Source: Prorocentrum cordatum (taxonomy: Eukaryota > Sar > Dinophyceae > Prorocentrales > Prorocentraceae). Taken from it: 64,000 bases of DNA. The first letter of the stretch is position 1; every line of letters starts with the position of its first letter. The notes beneath the pieces were generated by a model. It saw only the letters and a program-made list of their open reading frames with translations, was not told where the DNA came from and ran no database searches. Made by a program: the position numbers and the translations under genes. Positions 9,801-19,611 of this stretch are shown here, in pieces. The DNA lies in assembly GCA_963575745.1 (NCBI GenBank), contig CAUYUJ010014760.1, positions 16,001 through 80,000 of the forward strand. The letters are read 5' to 3'.

Positions 9801-12345
9801 ACCATCAGCGAGCAGGGCGAGAAGTGCGGCAGCTTGCGGAGGAGCGCCATCATCGGTAAAGCAGGGGAGGATCAGAACAGGTGCAGTTGCAACCACGACG
9901 ACAGCTGGCTTGAGGCCCCCCTCAGCTGCTGCGACGTCTCGGACTGCCTACCCCACCCGAAACTGAGAGGCTCAACGGAGGTCAGGGTTGACGAGAGCTC
10001 AAAGGGCTCACGTGGGGGCGGTCGTTCAAAGGACGGCTACCCGGAGAGAGACGGGGCGGAGGAGGACGGCGGGAGCTTAAAGGGCGAACGCCAAGGTGCG
10101 GACGAGGTGGAGGTGGAGACCGACGGTGAGCCAATCGTGATCGAGTGCGGCGGCGACGAGAAGCGGGGCGGCAAGCGAGGCGGCAAGCGAGGAGGCTGGA
10201 AGCGCAATAAAGCGCGCAAGCGTGAGGCGCGTGAAGCTGCCGCTCGAGGTGGAGGCGGACCCGGCGGAGATGGCGATGGCGACGACGACGGGGGTGAGAG
10301 CCCAGACGAGGATGAGGAGGAGGAGAACCACCGCCAGAAGAAGGCGAGAGAAGCCGAGGATGAAGCATCTCGAGCCAGCCCGGTGCGAGTCTTTGCCCCG
10401 CAGCAGGGCGACCAGTGGGTGCTGCTCAAGGGGGGCCCGTTCGAGGCAGGAGAGGTCAAAGCGAAGCTGAGGGTCTCAGATGCGCTGTCCGGGTGCATCT
10501 TCGACGAGGACCAGCTGTACCTCTTCGAGTACACGGAGGACGAGGACACGGCAGGCGCACGCGGGCCACCCCTCGACGACGAGAAGTCGGTGCGCCCTGG
10601 AGAGAAGCTGCTGCTGTGGGCCACGCTGAAGCCGCCGAAGGACTGGACCAGCTGGGGCCCCCGGTGGGATCGCGATCAGCAACCAGCACCTGGCGCCACA
10701 GCTCAAGCCGGCCAACGGAGGGTCACAGCCAGGGTTGCTGACCGGGCCTCAGCCGCAGCGGCAGCTGCAGGATCGAGCGGGGCCGCAGCAAGCTCGGCAG
10801 CCAGCAGCAGCCGCATGCCAGCACCGACGTTCAGCGAAGTGGCCGCAGCAGTGGGAGGCGAGAGGGCAAGCTCAGCCCCCCCGTCCAGCGGAGGCACTTC
10901 GAGGAGCTCGGGCGCCCTGAGACGAGTGGAGGAGCAGCTCGCCGAGGCCCAGGGGCACCACGCCCGCCTAGCGGGCGAGGGTAGCGACCAGGAGCGGAGC
11001 GCCGCACGTGCAGTCGGGCAACTGGAGGTTAGGCGCAACGAGGTCCAGGCCCGCCGCGCCGCTCGACTCGAGCGCGAGGCGCGCCGGAAGGAGCGCGAGG
11101 ACCAGAGGGCCATGAGTGCCCCCCCGAGGCCTCAGAGTCCGCGGGAGTTCCCAAGAGCCCCCCCCCCCACACCGGAGGCTGAAGGGGACCAAGAGGCTAC
11201 CTCCGATGAGGCAGGGCGCAGGGCCACCGAGACACACCCGGGGGTAGCCTGTCGCGGGGGAGTCCACAAGTGCAATGCAGCACGGCGCTTCGTCAAGAAC
11301 TTCAATGACGTGCGGAGGGGCGACAAGAGCAACGACCTCCAGCACGCGGATATCCTGTACCTGAACGGGATCGGGCAGATGAGCGACGTGTTGATGCAGG
11401 AGTACCCTGGGGCAGATCCGACGGATCCGACCCTGGCGCCCGAACCTCGCCAGCTCGGCGAGATCCTGGCGCGCTACGTGGAGGAGCGCGAAGCGCTGAA
11501 GGTCAAGATGAAAAGCCTCGGCATCCCGCGGGACGAGCACGCCGGAGGAGGGGTCCTGGACCCCATATACGTCGAGACCGAGAAGACCTACATCGAGGAA
11601 TGCGAGGGCCAGGGCATTCCTAGCGCCCGCAGCCGCAGCCGCAGTCGGGGTGCGGGGACGGCCCCCCACGAGAGAGTGAGATCCTCCGGAGGGGGGCCCG
11701 ACGGCTCAGAGTCGTCCGCCTCCGAGACGATGGCCCCCACTGCAAGAGGCAGACTGCGAGCGAGGTCGCCGCCGGATGAGAGCCGCGGGCGCAGCATCGC
11801 CCCTGGCCCAAGGGACCCGGGGCGTAGATGCGGAGGCCCCGAGGTGCCGCCGGCGGGTGTCCGCCCGGGCGCGCGCTATGGGAGCAGACCGGAGGCCCAC
11901 CAGGGCGAGCGCCCAACGGCGCCGCCGGCTGCCTCTCGCCCTGGAGCCACCGAGGCTAAGGAGTACCTGGCTTGGTGCCTGAAGCACGTAGAGTTCGCCC
12001 CGGCGCTGGTGAAGGAGGTGACGGACTTGGGGAATCGTCTGCTCCTCGCCGCGGGGAGCGTGGAAGGCGCCGCGGCGCGGCTTCGCGAGGAGCGAGGGCG
12101 CGTCCTCGGGAATCCGCTCGGAGGGGTGCTCGACCCTGAGTTCGGCGCGGCCCTGGAAGAGGACCACAAGCAGTACCTCCGCGAGATGGCCATCAAGGGC
12201 GCCCCCGCCCAGAGGCAGCGGCCCAGGAGGCGCACCGTGGCCAAGCCCCACGCCTCAGCACGGGACCACGCCCTGGAGATGTACGCCGAGGCCTGGAAGG
12301 ACACCTCCTACGGCGCTGTGCTTTGGGCCACCCCAGAGGCTGAGG
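6891..12345 (+). CDS. Element 1 polyprotein: zinc finger end, methyltransferase-like domain A, charged linkers
   Basis: Same frame as 5199-6887 with only the TGA between; the first ATG-like start inside it is at 6975. It begins with the rest of a CCCH finger (Cys codons 6915 and 6936, His 6948). At about 8425-9120 lies a methyltransferase-like domain: REIFAGAGRWTQAM resembles an AdoMet-binding motif I, FAPPCVSHC a PPC catalytic loop, and there is a downstream E-x-x-x-R/W segment and DMCEWG. The same domain type closes element 2. After it come an unassigned globular segment, a coiled-coil-like KLERQIAAMDAEARALEEKL (about 9640), a long Lys/Arg/Asp/Glu-rich region (10100-10380), Ala/Ser linkers, and a run leading into RT (about 11940-12345). 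The frame stays open to 12509, but RT continues one frame over, so coding changes by +1 between about 12330 and 12350. Confidence 0.6.
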
Positions 12346-13635
12346 TCGCTCTGTCTGTCGGAGCTCCTCGAGAGCCCGTCCGGGCGAGTACCCAAGAAGC
12401 TGCCCGACCGCACGCTGAGCAGCGAAGGGCGCCCGATCCACGACATGCGCGCCGCCAACGGGGACTCGCCCAAGGAGCTGCACCCACCGGCTCTTCAGCC
12501 GAAGCATGAGGCCCTCGTGCGCCTCTCCCTCTGGTGGTCAGCGCGCCACCCCGGAGTGCCACAGGTGATAGCCAAGAGGGACGTCTCGAGGGCCTTCAAG
12601 TGGCACTGGGTGCGCGACGAGGACGTAGCCGAGTTCGGCACCTCCCTCCCCGGCGAGGCTGTGGACATGGCCACGCGCGTGATGATGATCCACTGCGTGA
12701 TGGTCTTCGGGTGGTCGGGGTCCCCGGGCGAGTACACGGCGTTCGCCTGGAGCGCCAAGTGGGACCACGAGCGGCGCAGGCCGCCGGACCCCGCCGTCAA
12801 CGACGCGGTGCGCTGGTCGTCCAAGTGGTTGATGGACGACGGTGTCCAGGTCGAGCCGCTGGTCGGCCTCAGGCCCTGGCTCAGCGCAGCCGACTGCGAC
12901 GCGAGCATGAGGCGTGTCTGGGGCAGCGAGGCGATCAACGTTGACAAGATGGCGGAGGAGGGTACCTTCCAGGCAGAACAGTTGGTCTGGGGCCTCTATC
13001 TGGATGTTGACAAGCAACGCTCGAGGCTCCCGGAGCCCAAATGCGTGAAGGACGCCCGCCTCCTGGCGATCGACGAGCTGCGCTACGGGTGCCGCCGAGT
13101 CCCCATCAAGGTCGTCCAGGAACTGAGGGGCTCCGCGCAGTTCTGGGTGGCCACGCAGCCGGCTACCGAGCCTGAGCTGCCGGTCATCGACCGCATCCTT
13201 GGCGGCGGACTCGGAGCAGCCTGGGCGGAGCCCAAAGGGAGCGCGGAGGAGGTTGCCCTCGCCTGGGGCGAGTGGGATCAGACCCTCGAGCTGCTGCGAG
13301 TGCTCTTCGACGCGCCCGAAGCCTGGGCGCCCACCTTCGAGGCAAGCTTCATCTCCTGCTTGGGGCCGCGCGAGCGCCTGGCATTACCAGGGGCCGCCGC
13401 CCGGACGAGGTGGACGGGAGGAGATGCTACCACGACGACCATCGGCAACATAGACTGGGGGCGCGCAGTGGCAGGCAGCAAGGCGGCGCCACCACGCTAC
13501 ATGGCCGTGGATGCCGCCCCGCTCCCCCGCCAGCTGGAGGACGTGCTGAGCCACCCGGGGACCAAGAAGGACTCGGCCATAGTTATCCTCGAGCTGCTCG
13601 CGTTCGTGGCCTTGGCCGCAGCAGGGGGGGTTTAG
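12346..13635 (+). CDS. Reverse transcriptase and start of RNase H (element 1)
   Basis: Coding enters this frame near 12346 (ELLESPSGRVPKKLPDRTLS) although the first ATG is 12445. RT motifs in order: fingers segment with ALQPKHEALVRL, motif A KRDVSRAFKW (Asp, about 12580), motif B VFGWSGSPGEY (about 12706), motif C LMDDGVQVE with both catalytic Asp (about 12830), and LYLDVDKQRSRLPEPK as the following beta segment. This matches the RT of DIRS-type elements common in dinoflagellates. An RNase H segment follows (ILELLAFVALAA, about 13590) and is cut by TAG 13633-13635 directly before WLGELVFYVTDN, which continues in the same frame. RT catalytic residues look intact. The stop would truncate RNase H unless read through. 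Confidence 0.75.
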   Translation, partial: SLCLSELLESPSGRVPKKLPDRTLSSEGRPIHDMRAANGDSPKELHPPALQPKHEALVRLSLWWSARHPGVPQVIAKRDVSRAFKWHWVRDEDVAEFGTSLPGEAVDMATRVMMIHCVMVFGWSGSPGEYTAFAWSAKWDHERRRPPDPAVNDAVRWSSKWLMDDGVQVEPLVGLRPWLSAADCDASMRRVWGSEAINVDKMAEEGTFQAEQLVWGLYLDVDKQRSRLPEPKCVKDARLLAIDELRYGCRRVPIKVVQELRGSAQFWVATQPATEPELPVIDRILGGGLGAAWAEPKGSAEEVALAWGEWDQTLELLRVLFDAPEAWAPTFEASFISCLGPRERLALPGAAARTRWTGGDATTTTIGNIDWGRAVAGSKAAPPRYMAVDAAPLPRQLEDVLSHPGTKKDSAIVILELLAFVALAAAGGV

Positions 13636-15120
13636 TGGCTGGGCGAGCTCGTCTTCTACGTCACGGACAACATGAACGTGCGGTCGTGGATTTCCAAGAG
13701 ACGTCCCAAGCATCCACTGGCGAGGCACCTCATCCGCCTCATTCAGCGTGTGGAGGCCTGCCACGGGTTCAGCACCACCGCACTGTACATCCGCACCTAC
13801 CACAACGACATCGCGGATTGGCTGTCGCGAGAGGAGGCCAAGAAGGTCCACTCCGAGCTCCTGCGCAAGGGGTGGGCCCGCATCGAGCCGCCCGAGGCGT
13901 GGGGGAAGATGCTGGCGGAGGCGAAGGAGCATCTCTTGCGGCTGCCTGGGGAGGAAGGGCCCATTGCAGAGTCTGCATTCCGTCATCGGGCGCTGAGGAC
14001 CCCCACAGCGGTGCCGCGCAACCTGGCCCTCAAGGGGTGTCGAGGACTGGAGCTCGGGAGCCCGCTGGGCACCTACGGGCGCGCCTGGGAACGGCTGGGT
14101 GGGGAGCTGACGACGAGCAACTCAACGGAGGTGGACTGGATCATGTGCACCTTGTCCCTGGACCCGAAGGGTTTCGAGGTCGAGAAGCTGGTGTCCGCGG
14201 TCACCCAGGCAAGGCCGCAGATCGTCGTGGTCGATGCCCCGGGCAAGCTCGACCTAACCCGCGTCGTCAAAGCGCTGCGCAGGATGGGGTATCGCACGTG
14301 CGACCTGAAGGTCGTCTGCACCCACTACGGCGACATGACGGCTCGGGCCCGAAGCCTGCTCGTGGCGGGCCGAGGACCAGCAGGCGCCAGCCTGGCGAGC
14401 ATGCACATGCCGCCGGCGCGCCGCTGTCCACACGGAGTGAAGCACGCGCTGAGGGACAAGCTCAGCGAGGGCGACCACCACTGGCTCGACGACGAGGGGG
14501 GCGTCACGTGGGACCCAGCAGCCCGGAGCGGCTCCGACGCCATGCTACCCAAGGGCATCGGCCACATCAAGCTCGCCGACACGAAGCACCTGGTCTGCTC
14601 GATCGACGGCCCGATCGGCACGGTTCGCTGGCCTACAGAGGGCCCGGGCGGACCGGGAGGGACGTTGATCCACGTCCCGGGGAGCCGCGACGGGCGCGTC
14701 CGACCGCTGTCGCCCGAGGAAGTCTGGATCGCGCAGGGGGGCGACGAGGCGGCTTGGGTGGCGAGGCGGGCCCAGGGCGACACCGTGGATGCCCTGATGC
14801 GGGAAGCTGCGAGGTCCCTGCCGCCGGAAACGGCGAGAGCTGTCCTGGGCGCCGTCGCGGACGCTACGTTGCAGACCACCCAGCGGGCCGGCGGCTGCCG
14901 CGACCCCGCGGAGTCCGCCGCCTGGGAGACGACCCAGAGGTGGCTCAGGGCTTGGGCGCAGGGCGAGCTCCGCGTGAAGGCCGATGCCGCGGAGGACGAC
15001 CGACACGCGGGAGTGCTGAGCGACGACGTGCACAAAGCGAGGCGCAAGAGCCAAGGCGTCCGCTTCAGGGCGATCGAGGAGGACCTCGTGCGGGGGCCCG
15101 AGCCCCCACCCGACGCCAAC
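13636..15120 (+). CDS. RNase H C-terminal part and C5-methyltransferase-like domain B (element 1)
   Basis: In frame with the RT ORF after the TAG. The first ATG is 13672, but similarity starts at 13636. RNase H continues with YVTDNMNVRSW, LARHLIRLIQRV and YHNDIADWLSRE (carrying the last acidic residue), to about 13870. From about 13990 to 14830 is a domain resembling cytosine-C5 DNA methyltransferases: a Gly-rich LELGSPLGTYGRAWERLG, RPQIVVVDAPGKLDLTRVV, then HYGDMTARARSLLVA, which resembles the YGxPQxRxRxxxV motif VIII, and GTVRWPT. The family's Pro-Cys catalytic loop is not clear, so activity is doubtful. DIRS and Ngaro elements often carry a methyltransferase-like domain between RNase H and YR, which fits this position. 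The open frame runs on to 15438 but leaves coding near 15115. Confidence 0.6.
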
Positions 15121-15124
15121 TCAG

Positions 15125-15692
15125 GTGGACCTGAACGTAGTCGTCGACAAGCCCAAGAAGCGGCGGAAGCGGAGCCCCAACCGGGGCAAGAAGGTGGAGA
15201 CCCAGAGGCTAGTCAAGCCGATCGCGCTGGGCCAAGCTCGGGCTGCCATCGCCTTGCCGGACCACCCGACCCTGGGAGGGGAAGACTACGGCAGGTGGAT
15301 CGAGGAGCAGAAGCGCGAGGCGCTGATGCTGCGGCTGTCCGAGGGGACCCGCGCCGGCTACGAGACCGGCTGGCGGCAGTGGCAGGGCTTCAGGGCAGCT
15401 CAGGGCGAGTCGCCCTGGCTCGAGGGGCGCGACCGTGAGGAGCGCTACGCCAACGAGGAAGCGTTGCTGGGCTTCGTCATTGCGTTGGCCAAAGTGCTGA
15501 AACGCACGGAAGGTACGATCAAACAGAAGTTGTTTGCTGTGCGTTTTGCCCACCTCGACGTCGGCTATCCTGGCCCTCTACTCCACCGCGGCCGCCTCTG
15601 GTCCACGCTCGCCGGCCTCAAGAGGGGCCAAGGGCCGAGCGGGCGGAAGCGGCTTGTGACACCGCGCATGCTCTTGTGGCTCCACGGCTTAA
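15125..15692 (+). pseudogene. Tyrosine recombinase, N-terminal (core-binding) part (element 1)
   Basis: The frame becomes coding near 15113-15125 (VDLNVVVDKPKKRRKR) and includes the helical core-binding region with RAGYETGWRQWQGFRAAQ and LAKVLKRTEGTIKQKLFAVR. It ends with MLLWLHGLIL just before a frame change near 15692. The frame itself stays open to 15859, but the residues after the change are shadow sequence. Together with the next entry it forms one YR split by a single-frame slip. In YR retroelements this protein inserts a circular DNA copy into the genome. Confidence 0.65.
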
Positions 15693-16649
15693 TTCTTGAA
15701 GGACCAGTCCGGCCTTCCCACGACGGACACCACGGTCCTGTGGGCTGCCGTGGTCGCGGCTTTCTTCTTCATGTTGAGGGCGTCCGAGTACTTGATCCAG
15801 CCTGGGAAAACATGGGGCCAGGAGCGCGTCGTGCGCGGCGTGGACATCACGGGCCGTGACAGCGACAACCAGCCCTGCGCCTTCAGAGACGCAGTGGAAG
15901 TGGTGCTGCATATCACCTCTTCGAAGACGGATCAATATAATGTGGGGTGTGTGAGGAACCAGTACGAGACGGGCACGCCGCTGTGCCCGGTGGCCGCCAT
16001 CCGCCAGCTGGAGCAGCACTACCCGCAGCGGCTGAGAGGCAGCGAGGAGGAGCTCCCACTCTTCCGCTGGGCGAGCGGTGCACCCATCCGCCGTGAGGAG
16101 GTGCAGCACTACTTGACAGTAGCAGGGCTGGCCGCAGGGCTGGGGAAGGAGGAGATCGGCTCACGCAGCCTCCGCATAGGAGGCGCAACGGCGATGTACC
16201 ATGCCGTGGACGACCTGCAGCGCGTCAAGCGCTTCGGGCGCTGGGCCTCCGACAGCTTCCATGGGCGCCCGTGGGAGAGCCACGGGCCCATGCGCGGCAT
16301 CTCGACCGACATGGCAACAGACTCGCCCGAGCTCACGGCGCCGCCGGCCCACGCGGCCGAGAGCGAGCGCCGCGCGGGCAAAGGCCCGACCCCGCGATGG
16401 CCCGGAGCTGTGCTGGCCGCGACGACGCTCGCCTCCACAGCCGGCGGAGCAGACGGCTACGCGATCAAGGTCGACCCGGCGGAGAGCCAGAACCTACTGA
16501 TCTTCGCGCTCCCGGCCAGCTTGAATAGGAGGAGTCGGCTTGCGGGGGGGGTCGGGCGCGCGGGAGGCGGGCGGAGGCGTCGCCGGCGCCCCGCGCCCCC
16601 GGGGGGCTCCATGTTGGATTTCCCAGGCTGCGCCAAGCGCGCGCGTTAG
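15693..16649 (+). pseudogene. Tyrosine recombinase, catalytic part, apparent loss of the nucleophilic Tyr (element 1)
   Basis: Continues the YR in the third frame. FFFMLRASEYL carries the first catalytic Arg. SSKTDQYNVG fits the beta-hairpin Lys. SRSLRIGGATAMYH is the box II segment in the RIGGATA form common in these elements, and VKRFGRWASDSFHG the GRW box. Where relatives, as I recall them, read FHGYLWE with the nucleophilic Tyr, this copy reads FHGRPWES. The change Tyr to Arg would abolish strand cleavage. C-terminal of this the frame drifts into low-complexity Arg/Gly/Pro and ends at 16649. An inverted-repeat arm (16527-16543) lies inside its tail. Confidence 0.7.
16527..16543. repeat. 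Inverted repeat, left arm
   Basis: aggaggagtcggcttgc (17 nt) is the exact reverse complement of 18018-18034. Weaker similarity extends on both sides (G-rich stretch inward; agctt/ttgaa outward). The arms are about 1.5 kb apart. Confidence 0.8.
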
Positions 16650-16680
16650 TTGCCCGCGCGCTCACATTCGCGCAAGCGCA

Positions 16681-17632
16681 TCCTAGGAAACTATGATTTT
16701 GGATCGGATGCGGGCGACAGCGGGCATGGGGCGCCTGTCAAGGCTGCTTCTGGGATGCGATTGCCGCTGGCTCGACACGCGCGATATGCATGTAACGACT
16801 TTTGGAGGACGGGCGCCGCGCCGCCCAATCCAACGCGACAATGGCGCGGTCCGGGGCGCGCGGCCGTCGCGGCACACGGCGGTCGACGTGACCGCATGGG
16901 GCGCGCGATCGGCCGCGCGGCATTTGCGGGCCATTCGGCCGACGCTGCCGGGTCGCCCTCAAAGAGCCCGCCAGGAATGCGCAAATGCGCAATGCGCCAG
17001 CGCGCCGCCAGGATATCGCCCTGAAAACAACCTGTTCACTCTGAACGCCGACTGCGCGCCTCGCTGAACCAGCCAAGTCGCGCGGAGCGCCCGCGTCGCG
17101 GACCCGCCGCAATGAACTCGCGGGAAAAAGGCCTCCCTCCATGGGTTCTGGCACCGATTCTGGCCTATTTCCCCGTTCTGGCCGATTCTGGTTCCATCGC
17201 CGATTCCTCCTTTGATTCCGTATTGATTCCGTACTGATTCTTTTGATCCCGCTAGAATCAGGGATCGCAGTTGTGCCGATTCTGTTTTGATTCTGTGCTG
17301 ATTCTGTGCTGATTCCGTACTGATTCCTTTGATTCCCCTGTGCCCCGGGGACCATCAGGCCGCGGCCCGAGCTCCCGCCTCGGCGACATGGGTTTTTCCA
17401 GGAGCGCGGAAGTGTTTTGAGGGGGAGGGGGGCGAGGGGGGAGGCGGAGCGATTTTTGGGGCGCATCGGGCGGCCGAGCCGCAGATTTCGGGGCCCAGTG
17501 CGCACGCCCAACATGGCAGGCGCTGGTGCGCGCGTGAGTTCTCGACCGTCGGCGCATCTGTAAGTTCGTGCCCCGCCCCGCGCGCGGGAATGGAAACTTG
17601 CGCTGCGGTTTCCCATTGAACGCGCGGCCGTC
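16681..17632. other. GC-rich spacer with a TGATTC-type short repeat
   Basis: No supported gene. From about 17149 to 17340 the plus strand repeats ttgattc(c/t)gt(a/g)c and gattctg units about 12-16 bp apart, a degenerate minisatellite embedded in otherwise GC-rich sequence. Confidence 0.6.
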
Positions 17633-17680
17633 GCCCCCCATGCTGCTCAGCGCGCAAAGCGCGCGAGCAGCATGGGGGGC
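17633..17680. repeat. Long hairpin: 22-bp stem, one bulge, AAA loop
   Basis: The arm gccccccatgctgctc (17633-17648) pairs exactly with gagcagcatggggggc (17665-17680). Inside it gcgcgc (17650-17655) pairs with gcgcgc (17659-17664), leaving a single A bulge at 17649 and a loop aaa. It lies between the two arms of the 16527/18018 inverted repeat. Confidence 0.85.
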
Positions 17681-18207
17681 TTTGCGTTCGCGCATGAGAA
17701 GTGCGCGGGGCCGAACCGAACGGTCGGCGGCGCCCGCTCCCGCGCCGCGCGCGAGGCCATCGCGTCAGCGCGGGGGGCTACACCTGGGCCGTCGCCCTGG
17801 GGCGCGGGCGCAGCGCGAGGCCCGCGCGGGTCTCTCGCGCCAAACATGCGCAACAAGGTCGGCCCGCCCGCCGGCTGGCGCTCGCGGGCGGCGCGACGCC
17901 GGCGCCGACTGCGAGGCCGACTGGGCCCGGAGGATTCCTGAGAGTCCCGGGAAGGGGCAGCGGGCCGCGATGGAATCGGCGCGGTCGTTGGCGCCCCCCC
18001 CGCGCCCGCCCCCCCCTGCAAGCCGACTCCTCCTAAGCTTGGAGACGTGGGCAATGGCAGCGGGGATGCTGCTAGCAGCTAGCAGCGGCGCTGCTGGGAG
18101 CTATTTGGCAGCACAGGCGACAGCGAAGGAGTGGGCGGGCAGCCAGCGGGCGCGGCAACATCCGCAGGGCCCGCAACCCCCGGGCGAGCCTGCCGCGCGC
18201 AGCGCTG
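17681..18207. other. GC-rich spacer
   Basis: Overlapping Arg/Ala/Pro-rich frames on both strands without a recognisable domain. The right arm of the inverted repeat (18018-18034) is here. A hydrophobic peptide (WAMAAGMLLAASSGAAGSYL, about 18048-18107) is encoded just after it, in a different frame from the following ORF. Confidence 0.4.
18018..18034. repeat. Inverted repeat, right arm
   Basis: gcaagccgactcctcct, exact reverse complement of 16527-16543, again next to a C-rich tract (G-rich on the other strand). The pair could be the ends of a 1.5-kb non-autonomous element or an inverted remnant of element 1. Confidence 0.8.
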
Positions 18208-18696
18208 ATGGCAACGGCGCTCGCAACAGCAGCGGGGGAGGAGACGCAGAGCAAGGAGATGGCGGCGGTCAACGATGGGACCCAGGGGGTTATACTTCGC
18301 TGGGGGCCGCAGACGAGCACGGTGGCGATCGTCTTCCCGGTGGAGACGGCGCTGAAGGTGGCGGCCATGATCGCAGTGCTGTTCGCAGCGGGCACCGGGG
18401 TGCTTTGCTGCTGCTGCTGCGGGATGGCCAAGAAGAGCGGGGAAGTACCGGAGCACGGAGCGCAGCGGGCCGTGGTGCAGCCGACGCCCAAGGCGCCCAA
18501 GCTCCCCAAGCAGCCACAGATGACGTACTGCGACGCGGGAGTGATGGGCCCGGTGCACCACAACGGCAAGAGGTACGTGCACGAGACCCAGGGCTTCCGA
18601 CGGGCCAATGAGGCGACGCGGGAGGTGGCCCCGTCAGGGCACCGCGGGTCGCCAGAATGGCCCCGAGGAGGAGGGCAGGGGCCGCGTCGTGACTGA
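18208..18696 (+). CDS. Hypothetical small protein with one membrane segment and a Cys cluster
   Basis: 162-residue frame from ATG 18208; it is open upstream, so the start is uncertain. Residues about 46-70 form a hydrophobic segment (ALKVAAMIAVLFAAGTGV) followed directly by five consecutive Cys and a Gly-Met-Ala-Lys-Lys stretch. The C-terminal half is Lys/Pro-rich, then Tyr/His-containing, then Arg/Gly-rich. A hydrophobic helix ending in Cys before a basic border also occurs in the Gag-like ORF of element 1 (ISWLSCCGACI before a basic run). It may therefore be a related retroelement fragment. I do not recognise a family, and chance in GC-rich DNA is possible. Confidence 0.35.
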   Translation: MATALATAAGEETQSKEMAAVNDGTQGVILRWGPQTSTVAIVFPVETALKVAAMIAVLFAAGTGVLCCCCCGMAKKSGEVPEHGAQRAVVQPTPKAPKLPKQPQMTYCDAGVMGPVHHNGKRYVHETQGFRRANEATREVAPSGHRGSPEWPRGGGQGPRRD

Positions 18697-19162
18697 GATG
18701 CGAGGCTGCAGCCGGCCAGTGGACGAGCGGGCAGCGGAGGTCCGCCGCCGGCGCGCGCCGTGCGAGCGGCCGCGCGGCGCCGGCTGAGTTCAGCCTGGCG
18801 CTCGCGATCAGCTTTGCGCTTGCGAGCAGCTGGGCGCGGAGCGGCGGCAGCTGGCGCCTGCGGGCAAGAGCGTCGCTCCGGCCTGGCAACCGGCAGTGCC
18901 GTCATGGGGGGCGGCGGTGGCGGCTACGAGGGGGCGCCGGCGGCTAGCCCAGCCAGGGCTGCCGCACAGGGCGCATGAAGAACCACCGCGGGCGCCGGCG
19001 GCGTGCCGCCCTGCGCCTGCGGACCCACCTTGCTGGGCAGACGTGGCAGCGCGCCGCAGATGCCAGGACTGTTGAGTTCTACGCCGAGAAGGTCGGCGAC
19101 TACGCGACCCACCACAGCCAGCTCGGCGCGGCGGTGCACTCGCAGGAGGAGGTCGGCGGCGC
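18697..19162. other. GC-rich spacer before the 192-bp direct repeat
   Basis: A frame on the plus strand (18975-19328) runs into the direct repeat and includes RTVEFYAEKVGDYATHHSQL. It has no recognised domain and may be a residual coding segment. Confidence 0.3.
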
Positions 19163-19354
19163 GGCCCGCGACGCGCGGCCTAAGACAGGCGCCGGCGCGC
19201 CAGGCGCCGGGCGCCAGAGGAGCAGCACGGCTCCTTGGCAAAAAGGTCGTCATCATCGTCTGAGGCCACGTCCTCCCCTTGTGCCTTCCCTCTTGAGCCC
19301 GCACCCACTAGGCTCAATATGTTTTTAGTTTACCAGTGCTGCTTGAGGGGATAT
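19163..19354. repeat. 192-bp direct repeat, copy 1
   Basis: Starts ggcccgcgacgcgcggcc and ends tttttagtttaccag...gaggggatat. It recurs at 19612-19803 with about 12 differences. The spacing between copies is 257 bp. It contains a smaller inverted repeat (gccggcgcgccaggcgcc). Confidence 0.85.
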
Positions 19355-19611
19355 CTAGGATGTTTGGTAAAACTGATGGATCTCCCCGCTTCCAGAACTG
19401 GCGCGGGCTTCCACTTGCGGTCCCCTTGCTCCTGCCCTTGCCTCATTGCTTGCCCTCTCTCGCCCCTTCTCTTCTCGCCGCCGCTTGGCGGCTCAAGCCT
19501 TTTCGAAGGCCAAGCTGGCCCACCCTGGGGGCCCTCTTGAGGCCCCCTCACCCGCCCTGTTCTGGATTTTTCAAGTGCCGCCGAGGCGCCAGGGTGTCTC
19601 GGCGGCGGCGT

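Larger units (their letters stand above)
2640..16680 (+). mobile_element. Element 1: very large, decayed tyrosine-recombinase retrotransposon (DIRS-like)
   Basis: Order on the plus strand: Gag-like ORF with membrane segments (2806-5202), Gag continuation with a CCCH finger (5199-6950), a methyltransferase-like domain A (about 8425-9120), charged linkers, RT (about 12346-13400), RNase H (to about 13870), a C5-methyltransferase-like domain B (about 13990-14830) and a split YR (15125-16649). All pieces are in one orientation and co-linear once frame changes near 5200, 12340, 15115 and 15692, a TGA at 6888 and a TAG at 13633 are allowed for. RT plus YR defines the DIRS/PAT/Ngaro order. I could not delimit the termini: no clear split direct repeats or long inverted repeats were found around it, so the outer limits are approximate. 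Confidence 0.75.

Noticed and set aside
19300-19325. Spliced-leader relict (…ggctcaa…) near the 192-bp repeats
   Set aside because: Only about 8 consecutive bases match the dinoflagellate spliced leader end; copy 2 at 19750 is similar. Too short to separate from chance.
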